Assembly: GCF_003031675.1 (NCBI RefSeq)
Contig: NZ_PYWX01000071.1
Coordinates: 124,001-188,000, forward strand
Length of the DNA: 64,000 nucleotides
Reading direction: 5' to 3'
Origin: Pseudomonas palleroniana
Lineage (GTDB): Bacteria > Pseudomonadota > Gammaproteobacteria > Pseudomonadales > Pseudomonadaceae
Under the pieces are notes generated by a model that saw only the letters and a list, made by a program, of their open reading frames with translations, ran no database searches and was not told where the DNA came from. The position numbers and the translations under genes are program-made. Positions 33,962-42,785 of the stretch are shown piece after piece (within the stretch, counting starts at the first letter, position 1; each line of letters starts with the position of its first letter).

Positions 33962-35578
33962 ATGACCACCAGCAACCTGCTCACCGAGCTGTTTCCCGCC
34001 TCCGCCACCGAGATTCCCGAACCCTTCCGCCTGGGCGCGCCCATTGAACAGCGTGACTACCTGGTGGACGGCCAGTTGCACGTGTGGAACGGCCCGCTCG
34101 CCAAGGTGCAGAGCCCGGTACAGTTCGGCGAAGAACGCGTGCACATCGGCAGCACCCCGCTGCTCGACGCCGACACCGCCCTCACCGCCCTCGACGCCGC
34201 CGTGCGCGCCTACGACCGTGGCCAGGGCGAATGGCCGACGATGCGCGTGGTTGATCGCATCAGGCACGTCGAAGCCTTCTTACGCCGTATGCGCGAACAG
34301 CGCGACGCGGTGGTCAAGCTGCTGATGTGGGAGATCGGCAAGAACCTCAAGGACTCGCAGAAAGAGTTCGACCGCACCTGCGACTACATCACCGACACCA
34401 TCAATGCGCTCAAGGAACTCGACCGCCGCTCCAGCCGCTTCGAACTGGAGCAGGACACGCTCGGCCAGATCCGCCGCGTACCGCTGGGCGTAGCGCTGTG
34501 CATGGGACCGTATAACTACCCGCTGAACGAAACCTTCACCACGCTGATCCCGGCGTTGATCATGGGCAACACCGTGGTGTTCAAGCCGGCCAAGCTCGGC
34601 GTGCTGTTGATCCGCCCATTGCTGGAAGCCTTCCGCGACAGCTTCCCGGCCGGGGTGATCAACGTGATCTACGGCAGTGGCCGCGAAACCGTCAGCGCGC
34701 TGATGGCCAGCGGCAAGATCGATATCTTTGCGTTTATCGGCACCAACAAGGCCGCCAGTGACCTGAAAAAGCTGCACCCCAAGCCCCACCGTCTGCGCGC
34801 AGCGCTGGGCCTGGATGCGAAAAACCCCGGTATCGTGTTGCCCGAGGTAGACCTGGACAATGCGGTGAGCGAAGCCGTCACCGGTTCGCTGTCGTTCAAC
34901 GGCCAGCGCTGCACCGCACTGAAAATCCTGTTTGTGCATGAGGATGTGGTCGAGCGCTTTATCGAGAAATTCAACCAGAAACTCGCCACCCTCAAGCCCG
35001 GCATGCCCTGGGAAGACGGGGTTGCGCTGACACCCTTGCCCGAAGTGGGCAAGGTGGATTACCTCAACGGCCTGGTGGCCGATGCCGCAGCGCACGGGGC
35101 CCACGTGGTGAACCCCAACGGCGGTGTCAGTCGCGGCTCGTTCTTCTACCCCGCAGTGCTCTACCCGGTGAACCCGCAGATGCGCGTGTACCACGAGGAA
35201 CAGTTCGGCCCCGTGGTGCCGATCGTGCCTTACCGTGACCTGGAAACCGTGATCGACTATGTGCTGGATTCGGATTTCGGCCAGCAACTGAGCCTCTTCG
35301 GCACCAACCCCGAGGCCGTCGGCACGCTGGTGGACACCTTCGCCAACCAGGTTGGACGCATCAACATCAATGCCCAATGCCAGCGTGGGCCGGACACCTT
35401 CCCGTTCAACGGGCGCAAGAACTCGGCCGAGGGCACGCTGTCGGTGCATGACGCGTTGCGCGTGTTCTCGATCCGTACCCTGGTGGCGACCAAGTTCCAG
35501 GAAAGCAACAAGGCGCTGGTCAGTGACATCTTGCGTAATCGTGACTCAAGCTTCCTGACAACCGACTACATCTTCTAA
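33962..35578 (+). CDS. NADP-dependent glyceraldehyde-3-phosphate dehydrogenase (GapN-type ALDH)
   Basis: A 538-residue aldehyde dehydrogenase superfamily protein. The catalytic cysteine is in SFNGQRCTALK, the N-linked cofactor region PYNYPLNETFTTLIPALIMGNTVVFKPAK is intact and EEQFGPVVPIVP is present. The usual ELGGKNP motif with the general-base Glu reads LGLDAKNP. Non-phosphorylating GapN oxidises glyceraldehyde 3-phosphate to 3-phosphoglycerate with NADPH formation; I recall this long form in Pseudomonas under that name, but another aldehyde substrate is possible. ATG 33962 follows AGGGG. Confidence 0.82.
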   Translation: MTTSNLLTELFPASATEIPEPFRLGAPIEQRDYLVDGQLHVWNGPLAKVQSPVQFGEERVHIGSTPLLDADTALTALDAAVRAYDRGQGEWPTMRVVDRIRHVEAFLRRMREQRDAVVKLLMWEIGKNLKDSQKEFDRTCDYITDTINALKELDRRSSRFELEQDTLGQIRRVPLGVALCMGPYNYPLNETFTTLIPALIMGNTVVFKPAKLGVLLIRPLLEAFRDSFPAGVINVIYGSGRETVSALMASGKIDIFAFIGTNKAASDLKKLHPKPHRLRAALGLDAKNPGIVLPEVDLDNAVSEAVTGSLSFNGQRCTALKILFVHEDVVERFIEKFNQKLATLKPGMPWEDGVALTPLPEVGKVDYLNGLVADAAAHGAHVVNPNGGVSRGSFFYPAVLYPVNPQMRVYHEEQFGPVVPIVPYRDLETVIDYVLDSDFGQQLSLFGTNPEAVGTLVDTFANQVGRININAQCQRGPDTFPFNGRKNSAEGTLSVHDALRVFSIRTLVATKFQESNKALVSDILRNRDSSFLTTDYIF

Positions 35579-35597
35579 GAAGCATGCTGATTTAAAT

Positions 35598-35684
35598 GTG
35601 GGAGGGGGCTTGCTCCCGATAGCGGTGGGTCAGTCAGCCTATCTGTTACTGAGAGACTGCTATCGGGGGCAAGCCCCCTCCCAC
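35598..35684. repeat. REPIN, GI class
   Basis: Left unit GTGGGAGGGGGCTTGCTCCC with GATAGCGGTG, right unit CTATCGGGGGCAAGCCCCC then TCCCAC in inverted orientation, 20 bases after the dehydrogenase gene stop. Same family as the copies at 1346 and 42696. Confidence 0.88.
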
Positions 35685-35729
35685 ACTTGAACCGCGTACG
35701 CCCTGACTTTTGAGGCCACTTTAGTACCG

Positions 35730-36791
35730 ATGAACCTGCCCCTGTTCGCCCGGCGCCTGCTGCGCCCGTTGCTCGACCCGTATCGGCGCTATCGCCATGC
35801 CAAGCTGATCCACGCCGTGCGCGTGTCCATCGGCTTGCTGGCAACCATCCTGCTCACCACGGGCATCAACCTGCCCCACGGTGAGTGGGCGTCGGTGACC
35901 ATGCTGATCGTGATCGGCGGGTTGCAGCACCACGGCAATATCGGCAAAAAAGCCGTGGAGCGGGCCTATGGCACCTTGATCGGCGCGAGTGTCGGCCTGG
36001 CCTTGGTGGTGCAACAGGCTTGGCTGGGCCAGCCGCTGCTGACCTACCTGCTGATGTCGGTGGTGTGCGGGTTCTTTTCTTATCACGCCATCGGCAAGGG
36101 TGGTTATATCGCGCTGCTGTCGGCGATCACGGTATTCATCGTCGCCGGCCACGGCGACAACCCGATCTCCGATGGTTTGTGGCGCACCGTGGATATCCTG
36201 ATCGGGATTGTATTGGCGCTGGCATTCTCCTTCGCCCTGCCGCTGTATGCCGTGTACTCCTGGCGCTACAACCTGGCCAGTGCGTTGCGCGACTGCGCGG
36301 CTATTTACAGCCGGATCATCAATGGCCAATCGGTCACCGATGATGAACACCTCAAACTGCTCAATCGCCTGAATGCCGCGATGGTGCAACTGCGCTCGCT
36401 GATGCCATCGGTGTCCAAGGAAGTGCGGATCTCCATGACCGAGCTGGACGCGATCCAGCGGCATCTGCGCATGTGCATCAGCACGTTGGAAATCTTGGGC
36501 AATACGCGGCCGGACCCACGGGATGAACAGGCGATGGCGCGGATGCAAATGATGTTGAAGGCCGAACACCGGCAGATCCGGGTGCAGTTGGTGGGGATGG
36601 CGCGGGCGTTGAAATCCGGGGTGACGGAGCGGTTGGAGCGGCCAAGCCATATCAGCGGCAGCGAACCCACTATGGACGCACCGGTCTACAGCGCCCTGGA
36701 TGGTTACCGTTTGTTGACCGTGCAACTAGCGACCAACGTGGACGCCATGCGCCAACGCCTGGCAAAAAGTGCGGGCGATTGGAGAATATAA
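35730..36791 (+). CDS. FUSC-family inner-membrane protein
   Basis: A 353-residue protein of the fusaric-acid-resistance (FUSC/YccS) family. The N-terminal half (to about residue 170) has about six hydrophobic helices, including LPHGEWASVTMLIVIGGLQHHG and KKAVERAYGTLIGASVGL, which is the family signature. The C-terminal half is soluble and helical. It is half the size of full YccS proteins, as is common for the single-unit form. Function is presumed export or envelope-related; no partner genes are adjacent. Confidence 0.83.
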   Translation: MNLPLFARRLLRPLLDPYRRYRHAKLIHAVRVSIGLLATILLTTGINLPHGEWASVTMLIVIGGLQHHGNIGKKAVERAYGTLIGASVGLALVVQQAWLGQPLLTYLLMSVVCGFFSYHAIGKGGYIALLSAITVFIVAGHGDNPISDGLWRTVDILIGIVLALAFSFALPLYAVYSWRYNLASALRDCAAIYSRIINGQSVTDDEHLKLLNRLNAAMVQLRSLMPSVSKEVRISMTELDAIQRHLRMCISTLEILGNTRPDPRDEQAMARMQMMLKAEHRQIRVQLVGMARALKSGVTERLERPSHISGSEPTMDAPVYSALDGYRLLTVQLATNVDAMRQRLAKSAGDWRI

Positions 36792-36915
36792 GAAAGCGCC
36801 CGTTGACAAGTTTATGCAGGTCAGAACTTTAACGCTTTCCCTCACATGTTTTTCACGTTTTATTCACATCTCGGCCCGTAGTGTGAAGCCTCATCCGTTA
36901 CAAATGTTGCATATC

Positions 36916-36943
36916 AAGCCCGCCGCCCCAGCGGGCTTTTTTT
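36916..36943. terminator. Rho-independent terminator
   Basis: Stem AAGCCCGC / GCGGGCTT with loop CGCCCCA followed by seven T on the plus strand, ending the FUSC gene. On the minus strand the stem lies 15 bases past the TetR gene stop, but only AT follows. Confidence 0.85.
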
Positions 36944-36957
36944 GCCTCGGATTTGAC

Positions 36958-37710
36958 CTAGCCCGATGCCTTGGCGGCGGGGGTTGCCGCTTGTTCGCGG
37001 ATGGCCCGCTGGGTATCCAGTACCTTGGCCAGCGCGGTTTCCGCTTCCGGGCTCTGCTGCGGTACCCGAATCGCCGCCGACACCAGCGTGATCAACTTAG
37101 CCATCACTTCCGCATCCGTGGCCGGGCGACCCAGGCTCATGGAGTTCATCAGCAGGCGCAGTTCAGTGCCGGCCATCACCCCGGAAATCGCCTTGAGCGC
37201 AAATTGCAGGCGCACGCCCAGTTCGTTGCGCGGCAGGTCCGGCAAGGCCAGGGCAAAGGCTTCGAAGAAGCGCTGGAACACCGGCTGGTAATGCACCTTG
37301 AGGTATTCCTGGATAAACGGCGAAGTATCGCTGTAGACCCGGCCCAGGAAACGAATGAACGAGCGCCCTTCCCCGCTGGCCGGATCGCTGCGCTCCAGGC
37401 CCATGGCCGGCGCGAACAGCACGCCGAGCAAGGTGTCGCAGTCCAGCGGCCCGTCGGATTCGGCCTCACAGCGCGCCAGCAATTCCAGGCGCTGCTCGTT
37501 GAGCGGCTCCAGGCGTTGCTTGAGCAGGGTCTGCATCAGGGAATCCTTGTCCCCGAAGTGGTAGTTCACGGCAGCCAGGTTGACCTGGGCACGCTCGGTA
37601 ATCTGCCGCAACAAGACCGCGTCATAACCGTATTTGATGAAGAGAGCCTCTGTCGCATCCAGCAGTCGAGTCTTGGTAACGTTTGGAGCGCTGAGTTTCT
37701 TCGCGACCAT
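36958..37710 (-). CDS. TetR-family transcriptional regulator
   Basis: A 250-residue repressor-type protein. The N-terminal HTH (about residues 10-58) reads TRLLDATEALFIKYGYDAVLLRQI then AQVNLAAVNYHFGDKDSLMQTLL, typical of TetR. The long C-terminal domain binds an unknown ligand. ATG 37710 (MVAKKLSAPNV) is preferred to an in-frame codon 28 residues earlier that lies in AT-rich intergenic DNA. It is divergent from the tripartite exporter across 357 bases, so it likely controls that operon. Confidence 0.9.
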   Translation of the reverse strand: MVAKKLSAPNVTKTRLLDATEALFIKYGYDAVLLRQITERAQVNLAAVNYHFGDKDSLMQTLLKQRLEPLNEQRLELLARCEAESDGPLDCDTLLGVLFAPAMGLERSDPASGEGRSFIRFLGRVYSDTSPFIQEYLKVHYQPVFQRFFEAFALALPDLPRNELGVRLQFALKAISGVMAGTELRLLMNSMSLGRPATDAEVMAKLITLVSAAIRVPQQSPEAETALAKVLDTQRAIREQAATPAAKASG

Positions 37711-37726
37711 AAGAGTTCCACGGGGG

Positions 37727-37960
37727 AAATATTGTTTTAAAAAATAATTTGATTTTTTATACCGGGGCGGCCAATCGAATGCAAGCAGCGACACTGCGTA
37801 ATGCTATCAAAAGCCTGTATAAATGGGGCTATCGGGGCGAGTCCAAGGTATTTTCAAAAGGCTGGACCAGCCCACCAACAAGTCATTTCAAAGCGTTAAA
37901 CCGCTCTATATCCATGGCTGGCGGAGCCGCAGGAAGGCGGTTACTATTCAAACAATATTT
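37727..37960. promoter_or_regulatory. Inverted AAATATTGTTT pair in the TetR/exporter intergenic region
   Basis: AAATATTGTTT occurs at 37727-37737, and its exact reverse complement AAACAATATTT at 37950-37960. They lie 17 bases before the TetR start and 108 bases before the ABC ATPase start, so each could be the operator for one transcription unit. The remaining sequence from 37738 to 37949 has no supported gene. Confidence 0.4.
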
Positions 37961-38067
37961 TAAAAACAAGAAATAAAACCAGTCCGTGACGCGTACCAGA
38001 CAGCTCCCGAACTTGTTACAAAGATTTACGGGCGCATGGCGGCACCGTCGAGACTGCAGGCGTAGTC

Positions 38068-38775
38068 ATGATGACACAGACCCCCGCGCACCCAGGCTTG
38101 ATTTCCCTGCAAGGCATCGGCAAACGCTATCAGCTCGCCGGGCAGGAACTGTCCATTCTCAATGATGTGTGCCTGTCCATCGCCAGCGGTGACAGCTGCG
38201 GCATCCTCGGTGCTTCCGGCTCTGGCAAAAGCACCCTGCTCAATATTCTGGGCCTGCTCGACTTGCCCAACGGCGGCCAATACCACTTTGCCGGCCACGA
38301 TATTTTCAGCGCCACGCCCGATGAGCTGGCCGCCCTGCGCAACCGGCAAATCGGTTTCGTGTTCCAGAGCTTCAACCTGCTGCCACGCCTCAGCGCCGTC
38401 GACAACGTCGCCCTGCCCCTGAGTTACCGGGGCATATCACGTCATGAGTCGCTGGAACGCGCCCTGCACATGCTCGAACAAGTCGGCCTGGCCGAACGCG
38501 CTCACCATCGCCCCGCCGACCTCTCCGGCGGCCAGCGCCAACGGGTGGCGATTGCGCGGGCGCTGGTCGGCAAACCCTCAGTGATTCTTGCGGACGAACC
38601 CACCGGCAACCTCGACAGCACCACGGCCCAGGAGATCATGGACCTGCTCCTGGCGCTCAACCGCCAACAACAGGTGACGCTGATCATCGTCACCCACGAC
38701 GCCCACATCGCCGAACGCCTGGAGCGCAAGATCCTGGTGCGCAACGGTACGGTGCATGAGGCCGGGCGCCTATGA
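38068..38775 (+). CDS. MacB-type ABC exporter ATP-binding subunit
   Basis: A 235-residue ATPase of the LolD/MacB class. Walker A GASGSGKST is at residues 48-56, Q-loop VFQSFNLLPRLSAVDN, signature LSGGQRQR and Walker B VILADEPTGNLDS follow. The separate ATPase and permease distinguish it from fused MacB. The stop overlaps the permease start by four bases. First gene of a four-gene tripartite exporter operon; substrate unknown. Confidence 0.92.
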   Translation: MMTQTPAHPGLISLQGIGKRYQLAGQELSILNDVCLSIASGDSCGILGASGSGKSTLLNILGLLDLPNGGQYHFAGHDIFSATPDELAALRNRQIGFVFQSFNLLPRLSAVDNVALPLSYRGISRHESLERALHMLEQVGLAERAHHRPADLSGGQRQRVAIARALVGKPSVILADEPTGNLDSTTAQEIMDLLLALNRQQQVTLIIVTHDAHIAERLERKILVRNGTVHEAGRL

Positions 38776-39971
38776 GCCTGCGGGTCGAACAGAGCGTGAG
38801 CCAACTGCTGCATGAAGCCTTCGTCAGCCTGCGCACCTTGGGCAAACGCTCGATCCTGGCCTTGCTGGGCATCGTTATCGGCAGCTCGTCGGTGGTGGCG
38901 CTGATCAACATCGGCCATAACGCCGCCACCGACGCGGCGATGATTTTCAAGGACATGGGCACCGACACCCTGGTCGCCCAGTTCCCGCCCAAAGGCAACA
39001 GCAACGCAGCCATGCGCGCCAGCCTCGACCTCGAGGCGGTGCGCCAGGCAGTGCCAGGCATTGCCCATATCGGCGCGCTCACCTTGTTCAGTGGGCTGCT
39101 TGTGTTCCAGGGGCATGCCGTGAACGCCAACTTCGTCGGCATTACCCCCGACATCCAGGACGCCATGCGCCTGGCCGTGCGCGACGGGCGCTTCCTGTCG
39201 AGTTTCGACACCAATGAAACCTACGCCGTGATCGGCGACTCGTTGGCCCAGGCCCTCAGCCAACCCGGCAGCCCGTTGAAACTGGGCGACCGCGTACGCA
39301 TAAACGACTACCTGTTCCTGATCGTCGGCATGTTGCACAGCCAGCCTCGCGCCATGCTGATCCCGGTTCAGGCCAATGAATCGCTGTTCATCCCCGCCGA
39401 AGGCATGCGCCGCATCTATGCCACCCCGCAGATCGGCAGCGTGATCATCCGCGCCGCCGCCGGCCAGGATATGGAGCGCATTGCGCACGACGCCGCCACC
39501 GCCTTGCAACGCCAACTGGTCGACCACGACGTCGACATCCAGGTGCCCCAGCAAATGATCGATGGCATGACCCGGCAAAGCCGCACCTTTGCTTATCTGT
39601 TGCTGGCGTTGGGGGCTATCTCCCTGGTGGGCGGCGGCGTGGGCGTGATGAACGTGATGCTGATGAATGTGTCGGAGCGCCGCCGCGAGATCGGCATCCG
39701 CATGGCCTTGGGCGCACGGCAGCGGGATATCCGCAACCTGTTCCTGCTGGAGGCCGTGACCTTGACGGCCGTCGGCGCACTCTGCGGTGCGGTGCTGGGC
39801 ATGACTGCCGCCTGGCTCTACGCCTGGCTGTCGGGCTGGGCATTTTCCCTGGCGGTCGCCGCCCTGCCCCTGGGGGTCGGCAGCACCTTGCTGGTGGGGT
39901 TGTTCTTTGGCATCTACCCGGCGGTGTCGGCCTCGCGGCTGCAGCCAGTGGAGGCCTTGCGCGATGAGTAA
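38772..39971 (+). CDS. MacB/FtsX-type ABC exporter permease
   Basis: A 399-residue permease with one N-terminal helix (SILALLGIVIGSSSVVALINIG), a periplasmic MacB core domain of about 200 residues and three C-terminal helices of FtsX type. Cytosolic MNVSERRREIGIRMALGARQRDIRNLF is the coupling segment typical of MacB permeases. It works with the preceding ATPase as a mechanotransducer. It overlaps the outer-membrane factor gene by 8 bases. Confidence 0.91.
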   Translation: MSLRVEQSVSQLLHEAFVSLRTLGKRSILALLGIVIGSSSVVALINIGHNAATDAAMIFKDMGTDTLVAQFPPKGNSNAAMRASLDLEAVRQAVPGIAHIGALTLFSGLLVFQGHAVNANFVGITPDIQDAMRLAVRDGRFLSSFDTNETYAVIGDSLAQALSQPGSPLKLGDRVRINDYLFLIVGMLHSQPRAMLIPVQANESLFIPAEGMRRIYATPQIGSVIIRAAAGQDMERIAHDAATALQRQLVDHDVDIQVPQQMIDGMTRQSRTFAYLLLALGAISLVGGGVGVMNVMLMNVSERRREIGIRMALGARQRDIRNLFLLEAVTLTAVGALCGAVLGMTAAWLYAWLSGWAFSLAVAALPLGVGSTLLVGLFFGIYPAVSASRLQPVEALRDE

Positions 39972-41445
39972 ATGGCTATGGCTACTGGCACTGGTGAGCC
40001 TGCCGGTGATGGCCGCCGACGTGGTGATCAACCCCTCGGCGCCCAGCACCACCCGCAGCGGTTACGATCGCGGTGTGTCACTCAAGGCCCAGGTCACCGA
40101 CATCACCCTGGGCGACGCCGTGTACCTGGGCCTGCGCAATAACCCGGCAATCCGCAGCGCCTACCTGCAACGGGTGGCGCAGAAGTTCGACTTGCGCGTG
40201 GCCGAAGACACCTTCAACCCCAAGCTCACGCTCAACAGCTATTACCGCGCCACCCGGGGTTCGGCGGACAACGCCCGCAACGCCAACCTGGCCCCCAATG
40301 CAACCTTGCTCGGTGAGTACGGCACCCGGTTGAGCATGAACTGGACCCAACAACTGAACAACGCCGATCGCGCCGGCCGCTACCGCCGTGACGGCCTGGA
40401 CCTGTCGATCATCCAGCCGCTGATGCGCGGCGCCGGCTGGGACGCCACCACCGCACCGTTGCGCCTGTCGCGCCTGGCGGAACAGGCCAACCGCCTGAAC
40501 CTCAAGGCCACCGTGGCGCAGACCATCAGCCAGATCATCGCCACTTACCGCGACCTGCTGCGCGCCCAGGAGCAATTGAGCATCGTGCAGGACGCGCTCA
40601 AGCGTTCCGGCACGCTGCTGGAGGTGAACAAGGCGTTGATCAGCGCCGGGCGCATGGCCGAATTCGAAATCGTGCAGACCGAAGCCGATATCGCCACCCA
40701 ACAACTGGGCGTGGAAGAGGCGCAAAACCAACTCGACACCAGCCGCCTCGCCTTGCTGCGCCTACTGGCCCTGGACCTGTCCACGCCGATCCGTGCCAGT
40801 GAAGCCCTGGAAGCCAAACCGATGAGCATCGACCGGCGCCAGGCGTTCAACCTGGCGCAAACCCAGCAACCGGAATACCTCGCCGCCTTGCTGGGCAGCC
40901 AGCAGGCGGACTTGAACCTGGTCATCGCCAAGGACTCCGGGCGCTGGCAGGTCGACCTGGTCGCCGGGGCCAACCAGATACGCGACGCCTACAATAATAG
41001 TGACAACGGCAATACCAACCAGCGTACCTGGGACAGCTACGCCGGAGTGCAGGTGCAGATCCCTATCGGCGATATCAGCACGCGCCAGGCCGAAGTGCGG
41101 GCGCGGGTGAACGTGGAAGACCAGGAGATTCGTATCGCCGACGCCCGCCAGGAACTGGAGCGCAGCGTCAACGACGTGGTGCGCGACCTCGGTACCCGCT
41201 GGCGCCAATATGAAATCTCCCAGCGCGCCGTGGAACTGTCACGACGCAAGATCGAGATCGAGCGGGAAAAACTCAGCGCCGGGCGCTCCACCAACTTCCA
41301 GGTGCTGAGTTTCGAGACCGACCTGCGCAATGCCGAAAATGCGCAACTCAACGCCCTGATCGCTTATTTGAACGCCCAGACCCAGCTCGACTTGACCCTG
41401 GGCATGACGCTGGAAAGTTGGGAAATCGCCCTCAATGACTACTAA
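39964..41445 (+). CDS. TolC-like outer-membrane efflux protein
   Basis: A 493-residue outer-membrane factor with a short Sec signal (MSKWLWLLALVSLPVMAAD). Long helical repeats of the OEP family are visible, such as LSRLAEQANRLNLKATVAQTIS and the second-copy KIEIEREKLSAGRSTNFQVL, the latter a clear OEP signature. ATG 39964 lies inside the end of the permease gene, showing translational coupling. It provides the outer-membrane channel of the exporter. Confidence 0.9.
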   Translation: MSKWLWLLALVSLPVMAADVVINPSAPSTTRSGYDRGVSLKAQVTDITLGDAVYLGLRNNPAIRSAYLQRVAQKFDLRVAEDTFNPKLTLNSYYRATRGSADNARNANLAPNATLLGEYGTRLSMNWTQQLNNADRAGRYRRDGLDLSIIQPLMRGAGWDATTAPLRLSRLAEQANRLNLKATVAQTISQIIATYRDLLRAQEQLSIVQDALKRSGTLLEVNKALISAGRMAEFEIVQTEADIATQQLGVEEAQNQLDTSRLALLRLLALDLSTPIRASEALEAKPMSIDRRQAFNLAQTQQPEYLAALLGSQQADLNLVIAKDSGRWQVDLVAGANQIRDAYNNSDNGNTNQRTWDSYAGVQVQIPIGDISTRQAEVRARVNVEDQEIRIADARQELERSVNDVVRDLGTRWRQYEISQRAVELSRRKIEIEREKLSAGRSTNFQVLSFETDLRNAENAQLNALIAYLNAQTQLDLTLGMTLESWEIALNDY

Positions 41446-42682
41446 CAAGAAGTACCTGATCGGCGCCGTACTGGTGCTGCTCCTGGCCGGTGCCGGGGTG
41501 GCGCTGCGCAGCCCGGGCGCCGACTCGCCAGCGCCCACCGAGCAGTGGCTGGCGGTAAAGCCGGACCCGTTGGTGCACCAGATTGGCCTGGTGGGCAAGA
41601 TCGAGCCTGACACCACCGTCACCCTGACGGCGCCCTTCGATGGCAATGTCCTGGCCAACCTGGTTGAGCAAGGCCAGCGCGTCGAAGCCGGCCAGGTGCT
41701 GCTACGCATGGACCCGGCCACCCTCGAAGTGCAACTGCGCGATGCCCTCTCCCTCCAGCTCAAGGCGCGGCGCACCGTGCAGGAAATGCAGGACTGGGAC
41801 AGCAGCCCCACCGTCAGCCGCGCCCGTCGCAGCCTGCGCACCGCCGAAATGACGGCCGGCAACACCCAGCGCAAACTCACGGAAAGCGAGAACCTGTTCA
41901 AGCGCGGCATCATCCCGCGCAACGAGCTCGATGACCTCAAGCAACAGGCTCAACAGCAGCAGTTGGACCTGGTCGCCGCGCGCAGCGAATTGCAACAAGC
42001 GCTGGACCAGGGCAAAGGCGCCTACCGCCAGATCGCGGACATGGAGTTGACCAACGCCACGGTGAAATACGAGGCCCTGCACACGTTGCTCGACGGCCAG
42101 GAGGTCAGGGCACCGTTCTCCGGCATCGTGGTGCCGGCGCCGGGCAACAACAGTTCACCCCAGGGTGGCAACACCAACAATACCCCGGTGCAGGCGGGCA
42201 GCAAGGTCAGCCAGGGCCAGGTGCTGTTCGGCCTGGCCAATATCGAGCGACTGAAAATCGTCGCCAAGGTCTCCGAGCTGGACATCAACCAACTGCACCA
42301 GGGCCAGGCGGTGGAAGTGATGGGAGACGGCTTCGATGGCGAGCGGTTGACGGGGTCCGTCAGCGTGGTCAGCGGGTTGGCGATTGCCAGTGATAACCAG
42401 GGCAGCGCGCAGTTTCCGGTGACCTTGTCGATTCCCAAGCTGACGCCGCAGCAACTGCAGCGTGTGCGCTTGGGGATGAGCGCACGGTTGACCATCGTGA
42501 CTTACAACAATGACCAGGCGATGGTGATTCCAAGCCAGGCGATCGAACCGGACATGACCGTGGCGTATCGGGCGGCGATGGATAAGCCGGTGGAGCGGGT
42601 GGCAGTGAAGACGGGGCAATCGACACCGCAAGGTGTGGAGGTGTTCGGGCTCAAGCCTGGATTCGTGAAGATCCCAAAATAA
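41435..42682 (+). CDS. HlyD/MacA-type membrane-fusion protein
   Basis: A 415-residue periplasmic adaptor anchored by an N-terminal helix (LIGAVLVLLLAGAGVAL). It has the lipoyl-like half motif APFDGNVLANLVEQGQRVEAGQVLLRMDP, a long coiled coil (about residues 110-200), the second lipoyl half VRAPFSGIVVPAP and a beta-barrel domain. It overlaps the TolC-like gene by 11 bases. The order ATPase, permease, channel, adaptor makes a complete MacAB-TolC-like pump. Confidence 0.9.
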   Translation: MTTNKKYLIGAVLVLLLAGAGVALRSPGADSPAPTEQWLAVKPDPLVHQIGLVGKIEPDTTVTLTAPFDGNVLANLVEQGQRVEAGQVLLRMDPATLEVQLRDALSLQLKARRTVQEMQDWDSSPTVSRARRSLRTAEMTAGNTQRKLTESENLFKRGIIPRNELDDLKQQAQQQQLDLVAARSELQQALDQGKGAYRQIADMELTNATVKYEALHTLLDGQEVRAPFSGIVVPAPGNNSSPQGGNTNNTPVQAGSKVSQGQVLFGLANIERLKIVAKVSELDINQLHQGQAVEVMGDGFDGERLTGSVSVVSGLAIASDNQGSAQFPVTLSIPKLTPQQLQRVRLGMSARLTIVTYNNDQAMVIPSQAIEPDMTVAYRAAMDKPVERVAVKTGQSTPQGVEVFGLKPGFVKIPK

Positions 42683-42695
42683 ATGAAGATCTACT

Positions 42696-42781
42696 GTGGG
42701 AGGGGGCTTGCTCCCGATAGCGGTGTGTCAGTCACAGAGTTTAATCCGAACCACCGCTATCGGGAGCAAGCCCCCTCCCAC
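42696..42781. repeat. REPIN, GI class, between two convergent genes
   Basis: GTGGGAGGGGGCTTGCTCCC with GATAGCGGTG, and inverted CTATCGGGAGCAAGCCCCC then TCCCAC, fill almost all of the gap between the adaptor gene (stop 42682) and the FAD protein gene (stop 42786). No separate terminator is visible, so the hairpin may serve both 3' ends. Confidence 0.88.
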
Positions 42782-42785
42782 ACTT

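Noticed and set aside
37749..37976. 75-codon frame between the TetR and exporter genes
   Set aside because: Lys/Ser-rich AT-dependent translation, no ribosome site and it covers the candidate operators; likely spurious.
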